Assembly: GCA_028023455.1 (NCBI GenBank)
Contig: JAQFVV010006472.1
Coordinates: forward strand, 390,501 to 454,500
Source: Epiperipatus broadwayi
Lineage: Eukaryota; Onychophora; Udeonychophora; Euonychophora; Peripatidae
Direction: 5' to 3'
Length of the DNA: 64,000 nucleotides
Numbering within the stretch: the first letter of the stretch is position 1; each line of letters begins with the position of its first letter. The notes below the pieces were generated by a model. That model saw only the letters and a list, made by a program, of their open reading frames with translations, had not been told where the DNA came from and did not search any database. This document shows, piece by piece, positions 36,886 through 48,400 of the stretch. Both the position numbers and the translations under genes were made by a program.

Positions 36886-38514
36886 ATTTGTTTTTGTTAT
36901 TTGAATATTAAATTATATATGTATCTTCAAAACATTTCTCAAAATTCTTTGCGATATCAAATTGCTTTTAAATTTGCCAATTAATATAATCGAATTTTTC
37001 AGTCATGTTTAATAAGTAATTACGTCATATGACGGTTGTTTAATAGTTCTAAAAAATTAGTGGAAAAATTGATTCAACAAAAGGTTATTAAAAGCTTTAG
37101 TATTAATTCTTAAAATACTGAGAAACAAAAAAAAACTTTTACTTAGTTTTTCTACAACAATCAATTATTGTCATCAATAATTAAAAGTTATATTGTTTCA
37201 TGAAATACTTATGACTTCATAAAAGAAAGTCATATGACTTTTTTAATAATAAGATTAATATGTTAAGATATTAAATTCTATTAGGATGATTAATATTGAC
37301 GATATTTAAAATGAAAGACGCTAGTTCGTAAATCATTCTCATAAATTTGTATCTAATATGACATAGTTTTTATTTATTTATTTTTTGTATGAATAACGTC
37401 GTTACAGAATAACGTGCTTATTTTAATGCAAATACTTTTTTACAAATTTTTGACTTTCAATCCAATTAATTAGTAAATATGAATTTAAAATAAAAATTTC
37501 CATTTATTTTACTACTGAATTTACATTTTCTTGAAAATTACACTATTCTGACCAATTTGAAAAATGAAGCAAAAAAATTTCCCCACCATTTAAGAATATC
37601 TGGAAAGAAGGTTTAGTAATACATATTTTAAAAAAAACTCACCTTTATCTGCCAATGATGTAAGAAACATCATCACCAATATTTAATTTGGATGATCATC
37701 ATCGTGAAATGTGATTATGTGCTGTTGCTAACAAGTTATAACTATTTGGAAAATTTCATTTGTATAAGATTCTAAAATTATGATGGAAAAATCATTCGAC
37801 CAATTGGTATGTTTTAACGTTCTGCTTGTGCGGCTATTGGATCTATTATTTGCAAAAGCATAATTTCATTGAGTTGATTTAGAAAGTAAATTACTTAAAA
37901 AATATGTTGTTGTGAGCTTGTTTCATGGTTGAAGAAAATTTCACATGTAGGGAAGAAGAAGCAAAGTATATATTTAAAAAAATTAAAAGAAAGCTAATGT
38001 TTAATTACATAGCTATTAAAGTAAAAAAAAATGTTTATAAAAATGAAATAAAGATGAAAATAAGTTGAAGTAAAAGAATTACTGAAAAAAATGCCAGTAC
38101 ATGTAAAAAGCTTCTGAAAGATTTTAGTGATATACTAGGAGTAAAAGAAAAGTAGAATAATCAATTACACTAATAAATGCAGAAAATGGAAAATAAAGGT
38201 GGGTTAACACTAGTGAGTTTGAAATAAAATTCTTGATTAATAAAAAGTTGGATAGTAAACCGTAAATTAATAGAAAAGTTAACACAATATAGTTAGTCTA
38301 ATAGGCTCAAACTTAAACAGAATGTAATATAAAAAAGAATAAAATTAATAGAATAAACATCACATGATGGGTGGCAATATGTATAATGAGTTTTGCCTGT
38401 TTTAATAAAATTAATAGAAGTATGTATAATAATGATTTCAGAAATAACAAGAGTATAAAAATTAGATTACTATACAAAAGTAAAGGAAAAATTTTAGGAA
38501 TTTAACTAATTATA

Positions 38515-38537
38515 GATATATATATATATATAAAAAT

Positions 38538-38607
<70 letters not shown>
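38515..38607. repeat. TA dinucleotide microsatellite
   Basis: Alternating TA with one short A-rich interruption near 38,533-38,544. It abuts the RTE fragment that begins at 38,608. The repeat length may be unreliable in an assembly. Confidence 0.95.
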
Positions 38608-38936
38608 TCCAGACCCCTCAAAGAAGTATGGAGAGATACATGTTGGGAGTAACAAGAAGAGATCAAAAACACAATGTAAGGGTAAGAGAACAAACAGGTG
38701 TTACTGACCTCAGAAGAGATGATAACATATGGACAATTGAAATCTTAAACTGTATTCCAAGAGATTGTAAAAGACCCAGAAAGAGCCCACCTGTGAGATG
38801 GATGGATGAAATAAGAAATTATGCAGAAGTGATGTGGAGAAGAGAGGCTAAAGATCAGAGAAGATGGATTAAACTTGGAGAGACCTTCATTCTGCAGTGG
38901 ATTGATAATGGTTGATGATGATGATGATGATATCAT
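38608..38936 (+). mobile_element. RTE-type LINE 3' end, plus strand
   Basis: A 95-codon open segment (38,628-38,915) encodes the C-terminus of an RTE-type reverse transcriptase: MERYMLGVTRRDQKHN, then VREQTGVTDLRRDD, then PVRWMDEIRNYAEVMWRREA and RRWIKLGETFILQWID. It corresponds to the end of the endonuclease-RT polyproteins common in invertebrate genomes, which begin this region M-E-R-x-M-L-G and end W...E.....W. A GATGATGAT tail follows at 38,912-38,932. About 25 residues of the usual WAGH segment are missing between RRDD and NIWTIEILN, so there is an internal deletion. It is 5'-truncated, with the start abutting the TA microsatellite. Confidence 0.85.
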
Positions 38937-38974
38937 TAAAATCAGTCAACTTTTAGACACCCAACTATCAATAA

Positions 38975-41250
38975 TAATCAACAATTTCAATCTGTTGTTA
39001 AAGCAACCTTTTTATTTTCAACCATTATCAACTCACTGATCTTTCAAATTTAATCTGGTTTCTTTAATCCCTATTCATTTTTTTTCTTTTGAGATACAAG
39101 AAAACTTCTTTATTTCATCTATCCATTCCACATGTGATTTCTTTCTAAAGTTTTTACAATTTTTGATATCCATTTTAAATCTTTAACTGATCATTTATTA
39201 TCTGTTTTAACAATATATCTATACCAGTTTCATTTCAGACTCTTAATTCTTTCAATGAGGTTAGTGTGCCTGCTTGTTCTTTTATGTATGTATTTAATTT
39301 TAGTTGTTACTCCTACTTTATATCTCTCTATACTCATTGACTGGTCTAAAGTATCTACATTGTTTTTCTAATAAGTGTATGTCTCAGACTCATAAGTAAG
39401 TAGTGACAAAACACATACATTATAAATCTTACATTTTCAAATGTATAAGTGTATTTCCTTTTAATACTAAAATTATTTCTAGAAAAAATAACCCATCCTA
39501 GTTTAATTTCTGTGAATAATTTTATTATATTTCTGTGTTAATAATAATATGTTTAAGATAAATGCAATTGTTATCTTCATCTAAATTTTGATTATCAATA
39601 CTTCTTCAGACAAAATCCATTGAACATTAATCTCTTTAGCATTTATCTTCTATTTCCTAATTGTCATCTGTCTATCGCAATATTTTCAGAAACTGTAAGC
39701 TTTATTTGCAAATACAAACATATCATTTGCAAAATGCTCTTCCCTCACTTTTATTCCTTTAACTTTTCATTAGTCCTAAAAATACTTTATATAAAACTGC
39801 TGTAAAAAATTTTGGAGATATGAACTTTTTCTGTTGTGCAGCATAACACTATTGTAAACTAATCTTTACAACAGCATTCTTAAAAATGTTCTTTAGAATA
39901 TGATATGTCACTCAATGTCATGATGATTCAAGGGTTTAATCACTATGGAATGCCATTTCACTCTCTGTAATTCCAAAGCATAATGACAACAAATATTCAT
40001 CAGTTTTTTCTATAACTTTATTCATATTTGGATATGATCTACTACAGTAAAACACTTTTACATCCAGCTTGTTTTTTTTTGATTGATTAAAATGCAAGGA
40101 GAGTTGTAATTGTTTTGATAAAGATTATATAGAACTGTCTGATAAAAAAATAATTTTAATAACTTATTTTTATATCAATATTACTATTGCATTTTTCAAT
40201 TAACTAGAACATCTTTATCATCTAGACATTTTGTATGCCTTTTTTTTTCATCCACTTCCATTGAAATAGCATAATAATTTCATTAATTCCTGGAGTTTTT
40301 ACTTTTTTCATAGATTTAATTGCATATCCCAGTTCTTCATTTAAAATTCAGAAGATTAGTAATTGTATTGGTTACATTCTTTGTTCTTTATTACTATATA
40401 ATTCTTTGTAGAACTCTAAAAGATAGTTCCATCTTTTTTTCTTAATGCTAAAATAACTTTCCCTTTAATACAAGATGTTGTTTTACTCTTTTAAGACTTT
40501 TATTCCCTTCTATAGTTTTCCTTGCTAATTCATAATTATAACTTTTATATCATTATTAACATTTTTTCTACCATTTTACACAACTCTAAATATTCAATTT
40601 TCTTAATGAATCATTTAAAAGGTTTTCATATTCCTCCTTTTCTTCATTAAAAAATTTATTGGTAAAATTATATGTTTATACTATCTATCTTTTTTGCAGG
40701 TCTTAATAGAGTATCTATTATCTTCTAATTGGTTTAAGTCAAACCTAAACTATTTTCAATGGCATTAATATTTTAAAATGATTTGCAAGCTCTATTGTAA
40801 ATTCAGTGAGGCATTTCTGTAGGTTAAAAATATCAACTATTAATATTATTTTATTTTCATTAACACTATCTTAACTATCACCATTTTATAATCATTTCTG
40901 TGTTGAATCTACTAAAAAATTGAAATCTTGAAATATGTTAATCGAAATATAATCCAATTTTGATATACCATCATTTGCCTTCTTTCATGTCTATTTTCGT
41001 TTGGCAATTTTTCCAAATAAAAATTCATAATATAGTTCTTTTTTTACAATGGCTATCTGTGTCCTTTCTCATTTTTGTCATCATATCCAAATTGCCCATA
41101 ACACTTTTATTTTTACGTCTTTTACCAATTTTATAAAGTTTTGCATGACAATTTTTAAGTGTTCGGACTAATTAAAAACAATTTGAACATCCACTTAAAA
41201 ATCCACAATGAGAACTCATTAATTTGAATTATCTTCACTTGTTATTTACC
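38975..41250 (-). pseudogene. RTE-type LINE, longer degraded copy, minus strand
   Basis: Read on the minus strand from about 41,250 down to 38,975. Near 41,100-40,940 come fragments like MGNLDMMTKMRKD, then KIDMKEGK, in the position of the endonuclease C-terminal half. Near 40,281-40,340 comes ELGYAIKSMKKVKTPGINEI, matching the A-x-x-x-x-K-x-G-K-A-P-G-x-D block that precedes RT motif 1. Near 39,698-39,730 comes NDMFVFANKA, a decayed FADDIVLFA catalytic block (the first Asp is lost). The C-terminal segment matches 38,608-38,936 near 39,080-39,260. Stops and frameshifts are dense and the 5' third is missing or unreadable. The GAT tail is not obvious at the low-coordinate end. Confidence 0.65.
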
Positions 41251-42300
41251 ATTAATTTAAATAACTAATCTTCCCACTCTACCTAATATACCATAAATCT
41301 CATAATATTGTTTTTCCATTTTTTATTTATACCTAAAACTACTCTATATATGCCATCCACTTTTCAAATTACTTGTTTTTCACCTTTTGTTTTAACAACA
41401 CGTCCTACAATAACGTATTTAATATTAAACAGAAATTCCAATTGTGCAGTCTTTCTTTACATGAAAAATATGTGCAGTTGTAGTCACGATTGTAAGTATA
41501 AGAAAAAAATCATTTACTATATTTATTTTGTCTCCAAGAAAAATTAATTGATATTTCAGTTAAGAATGATCACAGAACTGAGAAGACAATCTAAGGCGTT
41601 TCTTGATTTTAAATTCAGAAATAGAAAAAAACAGTAAACTCACGCCACCTATCTATGTTCATTCACTATATAACTAATCACATAATAATAATAACTAAGA
41701 CAACAAGAGAAGATGGTCATTAGAAAATTTCCCAGTTCAATTTATTTGAGATGTCAAAGAAGAATTAAACGATTTATTTCATTTAATTATAAACTCTTTT
41801 CTACAACCATATATATAATTGAATAGTTGTTTGCTCGACACTTTATAAGAAATTTGAGCATAGGAAATGATAGAGCCAGGCTATTATTCATGAACTTTGA
41901 GCTTCAGTAATGATAATTCCCATGGATCAAATTGCAATCTTTAGTGTTTATGTAAGTTGTTAAAAGAAGGTTGCCTTGACAACAGTTTGAGATTGTTGAT
42001 TGTTATTGATATTGGGATTGTAAGTGTTGGCTAGTTTTAATGAAATCATTTATATATACAGTAATGATAGAGTTAATTCTTGGTTCAAGAACTTGAATAG
42101 AAATGCATACTAATTCAATACTTTTCAACTAAATACAATGAAGTTTAGAGATAAGCTTTTGGTTTTTGTATTTTATTTCTAAAAAAACAATTATTGCATT
42201 CTTATGCATAAAAAATATCTCTGATAAGATAGCTAAAAAGAAGTTGTGGAAAAAATGAAAATGTCAGAACAGATTTGAAGATTTGAGGTAAATAAAGTTA
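41251..42300. other. Anonymous A+T-rich DNA
   Basis: A plus frame at 41,308-41,547 has no recognisable protein pattern and may be antisense to the decayed RTE 5' part. The segment 41,840-42,000 is slightly more complex but unrecognised. Confidence 0.4.
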
Positions 42301-43300
42301 ACTAAAAGATTTTCCTATAATTCTTTTTATAAATATCAAGTGGGATTATAAAATCTGTGAAAGTCAAATGAAACCTGGGTTAAAAATTGAAAACAACTCT
42401 TATTATTTATTTTCTTTTAAGACAACTGGAAGTTGAGTTTAAAAATAATTAAATAAAAAATTGAAGATGTCCCCTAAAAAATTGTATGACTTTTTTTTTA
42501 AATGATGAAACAATTTTTTTAAATAATGTAATAAATGAAGTCTTTAAAGAGATAGATAAAATCTACTACCAGATCAAATAATTCCAATAGTTACTAAGAT
42601 AATTCAGATGGTAGGTTCCAGAAGAATCACTTAAATGAACATTTATTTTATCAGGTAAAATAGATTAGTATTAATATAAAGTTATTTACATGTTCATTTA
42701 AATAATTATTTGAGTATTTAGTTTGTGAATTATCCGACTAGATGCAGATTTGTTTGTTCCATGAATAGGCAGATATTCTCTGCATTATATATTTGATAAG
42801 CTGTAAAATTTGTACATTAAAAATTATTAGATAGGAGAAAATATGAAACTCAATGTAAAAGTATCTAAGTTATTAACAATTAATGAAGATAGTTTGAGTG
42901 AAGGTTAAAAAATAGGATCTATTTATAGTGCTAAGTTAAAAAACAAAGTACATGGATACTTCATTAAATGGAAAAATAAATTCTATGAAAAATTTGGATT
43001 GGGACAAAAAAAAGGAATGATTTAAATGATGGATTGTTTATATATTTATACTTATAACAAATATGAAATGTGTACACTAATTTAAAAAAGAGTTATAAAA
43101 CTTTTTAATAGCTGAAAATAATAAATTTGGCATATTCAGAAATTTTTAGATAATACATTCACAGAAAAAAAGAAAGGGCAAGATGAAGCATTTGAGAAAG
43201 AAAAAGAGACAAGGGAAGATCTAAAAATAATCTCTTGGAAAACAATAATTTTAAAAAAGCAAGTATTTAACTACACAGAGTTTTCTATAAAAGAATGCAT
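42300..43300 (+). repeat. Long degenerate repeat U, copy 3, left part
   Basis: Block D landmarks at about 42,870-43,000 (TTTGAGTGAAGG, later TACTTCATTAAATGG, then AAAATTTGGATTG) align with 33,690-33,800 of copy 2. GGAAAACAATAATTTT near 43,237 aligns with the end of D. The copy stops near 43,300, where a B-family fragment and a CR1-like LINE intervene; block E resumes at about 48,840. Confidence 0.5.
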
Positions 43301-43317
43301 TGATCATCATCATTCAT

Positions 43318-43455
43318 GGTAACCAAAGTTTGATGAAAGCCACAAGCTAGCAACTACTCTGAGTATATTGGATGAATAGATATTAGATAGGTATTTTGAT
43401 GTATCAACCTTTTAGAATTCATTGATTACTAAGACACTACTGTACGGAAAGAAGT
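43318..43455 (-). mobile_element. Family B fragment
   Basis: Matches the right arm of the 7.46-kb B foldback: TTTGATGAAAGCCACAAGC, TATTGGATGAATAGATATTA, AATTCATTGATTACTAAG and ACACTACTGTACGGAAAG. Only one arm is present, so it cannot fold back. It lies at the junction between U copy 3 and the CR1-like LINE. Confidence 0.7.
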
Positions 43456-43971
43456 TGAATGACTTGCTGTGTTGAGGTGGCTGTTTTGTTTCACAAGATA
43501 AGTTAAAGTTTATATATATTTTTGCAAATCTTAACCAACAAGTGTACTGTATGAATGTGGAGAGAAAATTGGAGTCAAGAGAAATAGATTTTATTGGATG
43601 GAAAGATCAGGAATAATATTGATAACATTTGGAAAGTGTTTTGTTATGCCATTTTAAATATAGAAGTAAAAAAATTTTGTTGTGGAGGTGTTAATGTAAG
43701 GAGGCATTGTTACTAAGTTGTACATATGATTAATTGGTTTTAGTAATTTTGATACTAAAGAATTTTTTAATTTAAGAAAAAAAGTGATTTATTTGAGAAA
43801 AAAGATAACGTTTTGAGGCCTAAGGTTGAGAAACGTGTTTATCAATCACCATTGAAAGAAAATAAAGGGTTTTTTTTTCCTTTTGTTTAAAGGGGATTGA
43901 AGAGTAGAAGAGGAAGTGTAAAGTTAAATATAGAGTAGGGGACTTGAAAAATAAAGAATGTGGATTGAATT

Positions 43972-44460
43972 TGTATCCCACAGTGTATATATGATAGTCA
44001 GAAAGAAATTAGGTGTGCCATGGTAGAATGTACTGTATGTGATGAGGTTTATTGTTTAAAATGCTTAAATAAGACTAGGAAGGATGTGACAGGTTTATGG
44101 TTATGTAGACAGTGTGTAAATGTGATAAAAAAGATGAAAATTGGTTTCTAAATGTAGATATTTTAAAGAGAAAGGCAGGAAAATGTAGCAAAATGTAGTT
44201 GAGGAAGATAGGATACAGTATGTTTTAGTGGAGTGTTCAAGAGATATGGATGAAAATATAAGTAGTGCAATGGAGTTGGTTTTCCAAAGAATAAGTAAGA
44301 GGAAGAGGTAAAGGATGTAGAAGCAAAATTAAAATCATTAGAGATGAAAGGTGAGCAGATAAAGGAATTATTGAATAGGAATGATAAGCAAGAAGTAGAT
44401 AAGGAAATTATGAAGGTGGAAGAGAATGTTAAAGATGAAGTAGGGGAAGTAAATTATGGA
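43972..44460 (+). pseudogene. CR1-like ORF1, PHD-type zinc finger and coiled coil
   Basis: Positions 43,972-44,118 read as 49 open codons starting CIPQCIYDS, with Cys pairs CTVC, CLKC and a final WLCRQC: a Cys-rich PHD-like pattern (C-x3-C, C-x2-C, C-x2-C, W-x-C-x2-C). PHD fingers occur at the N-terminus of ORF1 in many CR1-like elements and are thought to help bind nucleic acid or chromatin. After broken sequence, about 44,290-44,460 reads as a charged heptad-like stretch (LKSLEMKGEQIKELL, KEIMKVEENVKDEV), consistent with the coiled coil that drives ORF1 self-association. The frames are interrupted. Confidence 0.6.
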
Positions 44461-44975
44461 CAGTATTGACAAATTTGCTAATTAGAGAGTGTGGAGATAT
44501 AATTGCATGTGAAAATAAAAATAGGTATGTAATAATATGTCTGTCTGGAGCTAAAATTAGGGATGTAACAGATAAAGTAAAAAAGCACAAGGGAATAAAG
44601 ATATTTATGTTATGGTAGGGATAAATAATTTGTCAGAGCTATCAGAGAGAGTAATGAATGTGTACATAGAATTAATTAATAATTTAAGTAATATTAAAGA
44701 AAGAGTAGGAATAATTGGATTATTACCAAAATTTGACAATAGGTATATGTTAGATTGGGCATTTTCTATAAATGAGAGATTAAAAAAATTGTATGAGAGA
44801 ATTGATGTTATATTTGTGGATGTGTATGGGATTTTTTATTATGAGTTTAATATTTAAGTTAAGGATTTTTTATTATTAGGAGGGAGTTATATAGTAAAGA
44901 TGGATTGCATTTAGCTAAATAAGGAAGTGAAGTTTTAGGGAATTTAATTTGTAAAGAATATAATTTGGGAATTTT
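44461..44975 (+). pseudogene. CR1-like ORF1, SGNH/GDSL-esterase-like domain
   Basis: CR1/L2-group ORF1 proteins often carry an SGNH-hydrolase domain of unknown role in transposition. Its blocks are visible here. MDSI at about 44,459-44,470 stands where GDS is expected. CLSGAKIRDVTDKV at about 44,540-44,580 matches the C-x-PGA-x-I-x-DV block. VMVGINNLSE stands for the V-GTND block (Thr-Asp replaced). IGLLPKFDNRY matches the G-x-LP block. AFSINERLKKLYERIDVIFV follows, and DGLH at 44,899-44,910 retains the catalytic Asp-His pair. The middle part is an 81-codon open frame (44,612-44,857); a frameshift separates it from DGLH. Replacement of key residues means it is dead. Confidence 0.65.
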
Positions 44976-45884
44976 ATAAAGAGGGCGGGGTTTTAAGATG
45001 CAGTGTTATCAGAAAAAAGAAGAATGAATGGGACGTAATTAATAAACAAAGAGTAGTTGATTTAGAAATAAATGTAGATGTAGAGAGAGAATGGATCTGT
45101 AAAATTAATAGTAAGCAAGTTATTTATAAATGTAATGGAGAAGAAAGAATCAAAACAATTTATAAAAGAATAGTTAGGAAAGAAGAAATTGTTAAAATTT
45201 GATATTTGAATATGCAAGGTGGTACACAACCAAAAAAGTGGCTGGAATTAAACAAAGCAGTTAAAAATAAAGATCTTGGGGTACTAGCAGTAGTGAAAGC
45301 ACATTTAAGAGAATAATAATCTATACGGTAAGACTTGTTATGCCAGGGTATAAATAGAAAAGAAAAAGGGATGGTGGTATAGGAATTATGTCAAAAAAAT
45401 ATTTAAATACTGTTAAATGTCAAGAACATTTGTCGTTTGAAATAAGTTTTAGAAAAACAAGAATGGATGGTGACTATAGTATATATAGCCACTGATAAAA
45501 GTCAAATAATAATGGAGTGGAAGAGTATCATATATGATTGCCTAGTTAAGGATATACAGAGTTTTAAAAAAGCAATATAGAATAATGTTTACAGGGAATA
45601 TGGATGGGCATATTGAAGAAATTGATGGTATAGATAACAAGACTGGACAACTTTTGAAGAATTTTTGTCAAAGAGTGAATTTGAGAATTGTGGAATTTAT
45701 AATATTTATGTGGGACATTATACATGATCTAGATATATTTCATACAATAGATTATGTATTAGTAGAGGAAGATGGAATGAATAAAATACAGAAAATTAAA
45801 GTGTTTGATAATGAAGAGAAAGTATGTAATCATGATCATAATTTTTTTATAATAGAAATGGTTAGTAATGTGATAGAAAATAGC

Positions 45885-45896
45885 AAAAAGGATAGT
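45885..45896 (+). repeat. Target-site duplication, left copy
   Basis: AAAAAGGATAGT, identical to 46,001-46,012; the pair brackets a 104-bp tRNA-like insertion. Confidence 0.85.
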
Positions 45897-46000
45897 CTTG
45901 CATTGGTGGTCAAGAGGTCAGCACGACTGCCTTGCACTTGCAGGCAGTTGCCCGGGTTGTGGGTTCACGTCCCGGCCAATGCTATGATACTTAAAAAAGT
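45897..46000 (+). mobile_element. tRNA-derived SINE-like insertion
   Basis: A 104-bp G+C-rich insert within the CR1 endonuclease remnant, flanked by perfect 12-bp direct repeats. Positions 45,900-45,982 are tRNA-like: GCATTGG and CCAATGC form a perfect 7-bp acceptor stem; TGGTCAAGAGGTCAGC resembles an A box and D arm; CTGCC/GGCAG brackets an anticodon-like loop that is longer than normal; and GGGTTCACGTCCC resembles a B box and T arm. The T stem is imperfect, so this is more likely a SINE head or retroposed tRNA-like RNA than an active tRNA gene. A short A-rich tail (ACTTAAAAAAGT) follows. Its composition is strikingly unlike the host sequence. Confidence 0.75.
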
Positions 46001-46012
46001 AAAAAGGATAGT
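46001..46012 (+). repeat. Target-site duplication, right copy
   Basis: AAAAAGGATAGT, identical to 45,885-45,896; it directly follows the A-rich tail of the SINE-like insert. Confidence 0.85.
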
Positions 46013-46529
46013 GAAAGATGAGGATGAAGAATGAATGATAAGAATAAGTTAGAAGAATATAAAATAAGAGTTAAAGAAATCATGGAAGAATTAATAGTTG
46101 ATGTATATAATAACTGATGCGATGAAGTATAAAAAGTGGAGAATAGGATTTTAGGTGAGAATATTCAAAAAAATAAAAGTAATAGAAAAGTGAGAGTTAG
46201 TAAGTGTGTAAAAGAGGGTAAAATCATGCAGAGAATATGAGTGTGCTATTAAGAACAAAGAAAGTGAAAGATATGTTAATATTAAATGGAAAAACTTTAA
46301 AAAAAAGAAGTTGGCTAAAATAGATAATTATAGAGAATGAAATTAAATAGTAAATAGTTGAAGGATATTAATAAAAGTGAAACAGATGGGAGTAAAAAAT
46401 GTTGGAAATACATTAAATGAAGAAATGTAGGGGAGAGAAAAATAATATTACTAGATGATGAGAGATAAATACTATAGCTCTCAAGAAGAATTAAAGACAA
46501 TATCAAATAGATATAGAAAAGATTTTAAA

Positions 46530-47590
46530 TATGAAGGACAGAGTGAAAGCAAACATAAAATCATATAGTAATGGAAATATTAGGTTTACAGAAAATGACC
46601 TGAATGAGGCAGGGAAGAAATTGAAAAGTGGAAAGGCAGGAGGTTTAAAATAATGGACAGCAGAGATGGCAATTAATTTAGAACATAGGTCAAAATTAAA
46701 CTTATTATCATGTTTTAATATGATAACACAGAAGAGAGATTTTCTGGATAGTTGGAATAATACAAGAGTAAGGCTATTATTTAAAGGAAAGGCTAAGGAT
46801 CATAGAAAGTTAAGCAATTATAAGCTAATAGTGGTAACATCAGTGTTATATAGTTTTCACATATATTATGGCTGGAAGGATCACAAAATGAATGGAAGAA
46901 AATAATATAGTGGGAGAAATGCAATGAAGTTTTCAATCAGATAGGGATATATATTTGTAGTTACATAATTTATAGATATGAGTAGAAATACAGATATACA
47001 GTTATATATTGTTTTTATAGATGTAGAGAAGGTATATGATAGAGTAAAGCAAAATAATGGGTAAATTTAGTAAATTTGGAAATGGATGGAGGTTTAGTGG
47101 TTCTTATTGAAGAGATTGTATAAAAATAATTGCTATACACATCAATTATGAAATACAGAATCAGTTAAAGTAAAAAATGGGGTGTGACTAATACTCAAGG
47201 ATGCTCCTGTGTCACCTATTTTGTTTTTATTGTACTTGAGAGATATGTAGAGAGCAATAGAAAGACTAAAAAGAGGGATAGAGATACCATTACTAGGTGG
47301 CAAGGGAATATATACATTACCATGTCTTTTGTTTGCAGATGATGTATTCTTGTGCACAGAAAAAAGGGAAAATATGGAAGTTATGCTGAGGACATGTGAA
47401 AGGGTGGGTAAAGAGATGAGGATTAAATTTAGTGAAGAAAAATAAAAAGTAATAATGATTAATACTGAGGAAAGAGAAGACAAAAAATTTTTATTGGAAG
47501 ATATAAAGTTAAGTGTGGTGAACAGGTATATCTATTTGGGAATCATCTTAAGTAATCAGAGAAATTGCTTAACTGAAGGGAAGAAAAATT
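46530..47590 (+). pseudogene. CR1-like ORF2, reverse transcriptase domain, broken
   Basis: RT landmarks read across frames. ENDLNEAGKKLKSGKAGG near 46,590-46,645 corresponds to the A...LK.GKA.G block. The frame 46,666-46,905 gives DSWNNTRVRLLFKGKAKDHR, then KLSNYKLIVVTSVLY, matching W..S.V..I.K....+.NYRPI...SVLYK. FADD lies at 47,332-47,343 inside LLFADDVFLCTEK, the catalytic motif C with both Asp residues kept. MRIKFSEEK follows. VVNRYIYLGIILSNQ near 47,514-47,556 is the typical Y-LG block. The Q-GF-R segment and motif A are eroded (VEKVYDRV-like near 47,023-47,045). Confidence 0.75.
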
Positions 47591-48284
47591 GATAAATGAA
47601 GCAAAGAAAAAAAGGAACTGATAAAAAAAATAATGTTTTCATATAATAAATATGATGTAGCTAAAATTGTATGGAAGGGAGTGGCATTAGTAGGGTTAAC
47701 ATATGGTAATGATGTGTTGTGTTAGTAAAGGAGTGTTAGATAACTTTAAAAAGTACAAAGAGTAGAAAAACATGCATTAGATGCAAATGAATGGACAGCA
47801 AAAGTGTCAATTCAAAGAAATGGAATAATCAAGTTGTTATATGAGAGATACAAAAAGCAAAATGAAAATGTTTGGTGGAATGCACTTTATGAATAATAAG
47901 AGAATAGCCAAAATAGTATTTAATCAGGTTATGAATAAAAGGAAGGCAAAAAAGTTGGTACAGTGTGCAGAAGATTTGGATAAATAATTTATGTCAATAT
48001 ACTTATAAAAAGGATAAGATGTTTGTATTAGAAGAATTGTTGAGTGTTATAGTGGCAAGGAATGGGATAGGAATGGGATAGAAAAGTATCTGCATTAATA
48101 AGGAATAGGGAGTAGGAGAGATAGAGAACTAGTATGGAAAGTAAAAAAAGTTCAAATATATATAGAAGTAAACAGAATATTGGGAGCAAGTTAATTTATG
48201 ATAATAGCAAGGAAAATAGTTTACTGTTTAAGGCCCGAACATGATCTTTAGCAACAAAGGAATATACACATAAATTTAAAAATA

Positions 48285-48400
48285 TGGGTGATTTGGTCTG
48301 AAAGTTGTGTAAAGAAGGCATAGAAAATATTAGGCCTCTGTTAATTGAATGTAAATGTCTGCAAACAGAAAGGGTACAAATAATGAAGTTGTGAAAGAAT
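48285..48400 (+). pseudogene. CR1-like ORF2, terminal CCHC-type finger
   Basis: After a frameshift the sequence reads KLCKEGIENIRPLLIECKCL, then QTERVQIMK: C-x-x-C-like start (VxKLC, the first Cys replaced), conserved Glu, and a final Cys with the downstream Arg, matching the C..C...E...H.L..C.....R module at the end of many CR1/L2 polyproteins. The His is replaced by Pro and the first Cys is eroded. It marks the C-terminal end of ORF2; the following DNA is tandemly duplicated. Confidence 0.5.

Larger units (their letters stand above)
31950..38510 (+). repeat. Long degenerate repeat U, copy 2
   Basis: Landmarks run in the same order as in copy 1: pre-D at about 32,030-32,130; D at about 33,380-34,110 (GAGTGAAAAATGAGAAATGG, then ACTGGTGAA, later TTATTTGAAAACAATAAT); E from about 34,285 to 35,280; C at about 36,910-37,320 (CAATAATTAAAAGTTATATTG, then TTATGACTTCATAAA); CCAATTGGTATG near 37,798; and an A/G-rich segment at 37,940-38,510 matching 31,480-32,060. 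It is interrupted by a minus-strand LINE tail (about 32.45-33.17 kb) and by an A-family foldback (35.5-36.9 kb). Frames such as 33,875-34,114 (plus) are weak remnants. Confidence 0.55.
45185..46034 (+). pseudogene. CR1-like ORF2, endonuclease domain, broken
   Basis: This EEP-type endonuclease would nick target DNA for target-primed reverse transcription. At 45,206-45,310 comes YLNMQGGTQPKKWLELNK, then GVLAVVKAHLRE; the usual T-E-T-H-x-R has become V-K-A-H-L-R, so the catalytic Glu is lost. At 45,590-45,625 comes GNMDGHIEEIDG (for GDFN.H), then NKTGQLLKNFC, then IDYVLVEE, then HDHNFFIIEM (for SDHN). The longest open piece is 45,585-46,034, but its final 45 codons run through an inserted SINE-like sequence at 45,897-46,000 and are not part of the enzyme. 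Confidence 0.75.

Noticed and set aside
45900-45982. Functional tRNA gene
   Set aside because: The anticodon loop is too long and the T stem is imperfect; flanking target duplications and an A-rich tail show retroposition.
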